From Pseudomonas sp. S30 (lineage in GTDB: Bacteria > Pseudomonadota > Gammaproteobacteria > Pseudomonadales > Pseudomonadaceae), in contig NZ_JACVTO010000004.1 of assembly GCF_016518545.1 (NCBI RefSeq), positions 186,001 through 250,000 on the forward strand: 64,000 nucleotides of DNA. The letters run 5' to 3'. The number at the start of each line of letters is the position of its first letter. Position 1 is the first letter of the stretch. Below are positions 63,356 to 64,000 of this stretch, piece after piece. A model generated the notes under the pieces. The model worked only from the letters and a program-made list of their open reading frames with translations. It was not told where the DNA came from and made no database searches. Both the position numbers and the translations under genes were made by a program.

Positions 63356-64000
63356 CTAAAAGAAGGTGATGTCTTGGGAATGCTGCTGCTCGGCCGCTTT
63401 TCCGTGGTGGTTGCGGCGTTGTTCGTCGGTGGCGTAGGTCGCCTCCATGCGCGCCAGCCACTGGCGGGCATCGACCGCCACGGCCTGATCCGGCGCCTGG
63501 CTGGCCTGTTGCAGGTGCTCGTGCAGGGCCTGCATGTTGTCGCGCACATGGCTGAGGATCTGGCTGACACGGTCCTGGAACTGCAGGTTGACCAGCACCT
63601 CGGTCATCTCGTCGCGAATCCCGTAGCTTTCCTGCTTGAGCAGGTCGGCCGAATCGGCCAGGCGTCCGGTGATGCTCTGGAAGCGTTCGAGCACCTGCTG
63701 GATGCTCTGCTCGGATTCGCTCACCGAGAGGCCGTCCTGCTCGGCGCTGCTGGAGGCGGCCTGCACCAGTTGGGTGATGGCGTTGTTGATGATGTCGACC
63801 TTGGCCGACATCTGCTGGCCGGTCTCGCTGGATTTGCTCGACAGGCTGCGCACGGCATCGGCCACCACGGCGAAACCGCGCCCGGCCTCGCCGGCCCGCG
63901 CCGCTTCGATGGCCGCATTGAGCGCCAGCAGGTTGGTCTGCGCAGCGATGGCAGCCACGTCCGCGGCCATGGTCCGCAGTTCACCGGTGTAGGCCGTGAG
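63356..64000 (-). CDS. Methyl-accepting chemotaxis protein, C-terminal part (partial)
   Basis: The frame is open to the window edge, so the gene begins beyond 64000. The visible 214 residues contain the receptor tip [20 protein letters not shown] and [13 protein letters not shown], then [20 protein letters not shown] and a charged, Gln/His-rich tail ending SQDITFF. The LQFQDRVSQ segment resembles that of PilJ-like or cytoplasmic receptors. It lies just upstream of cheY and is probably the first gene of the cluster or near it. Confidence 0.88.
   Translation of the reverse strand, partial: LTAYTGELRTMAADVAAIAAQTNLLALNAAIEAARAGEAGRGFAVVADAVRSLSSKSSETGQQMSAKVDIINNAITQLVQAASSSAEQDGLSVSESEQSIQQVLERFQSITGRLADSADLLKQESYGIRDEMTEVLVNLQFQDRVSQILSHVRDNMQALHEHLQQASQAPDQAVAVDARQWLARMEATYATDEQRRNHHGKAAEQQHSQDITFF

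Overview
The window is high-GC bacterial DNA that reads as a Pseudomonas chromosome, most like the P. putida / P. entomophila group. This rests on gene content (NRPS end, hbdH, paired parvulins, Sad/PtrR pair, PagL, DUF1176, CheABDRW cluster with CheD), codon use and a degraded P. putida-type REP sequence. No rRNA, tRNA, CRISPR array or complete insertion sequence was seen. The species assignment is inference.

Layout. 1-1410: C-terminal end of a non-ribosomal peptide synthetase (A and carrier domain, no thioesterase) followed by a LysE-type exporter. 1428-6846 (minus): two small parvulins flank a yejA-yejB-yejE peptide importer that lacks its ATPase, plus 3-hydroxybutyrate dehydrogenase. 7047-13768 (plus): three accessory genes, namely a 1445-aa protein with a Pro/Ser/Met-rich N-terminus, Ig-like modules and nine RCC1-like repeats, a shorter Ig/BIG2/lectin-like protein, and a secreted halovibrin-like protein with an internal duplication. 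13889-15410 (minus): a DAHP synthase gene with a transcription-attenuation leader encoding a YFGYWF-containing peptide, and a second aromatic-rich small ORF. 15548-20406: acyl-CoA dehydrogenase and HIBCH-like hydrolase, then Sad aldehyde dehydrogenase with divergent PtrR. 20616-24250: PagL lipid A deacylase, then a cobalamin-riboswitch-controlled ABC importer.

24555-32701: a citrate-type MHS symporter, DUF2254 and DUF1176 proteins, ArfB, a DUF4303/HEAT protein, a XRE-cupin regulator divergent from a DMT exporter, and a decayed fabH-like pseudogene. 32936-46251 (plus): a surface-signalling import system, fecI-fecR, two STN-type TonB receptors sharing a promoter-like sequence, then a complete yejA-yejB-yejE-yejF importer paralogous to the first cluster. 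46443-48135: a Nudix hydrolase and a double GNAT protein.

48241-55882: an operon for a branched-chain-type ABC importer with an L-ATC-hydrolase-like protein and an M20 carbamoyl-amino-acid hydrolase, divergent from a LysR regulator; together they look like uptake and opening of a 2-aminothiazoline/carbamoyl amino acid leading to cysteine. 55914-64000 (minus): a chemosensory cluster, MCP-cheY-STAS-cheA-MCP-cheW-cheR-cheD-cheB, whose full-length MCP ends in a CheR-docking-like pentapeptide. The strongest leads are the attenuator at 15202-15410, the accessory cassette at 7047-13768, and the Fec/Yej import system with its repeated promoter.
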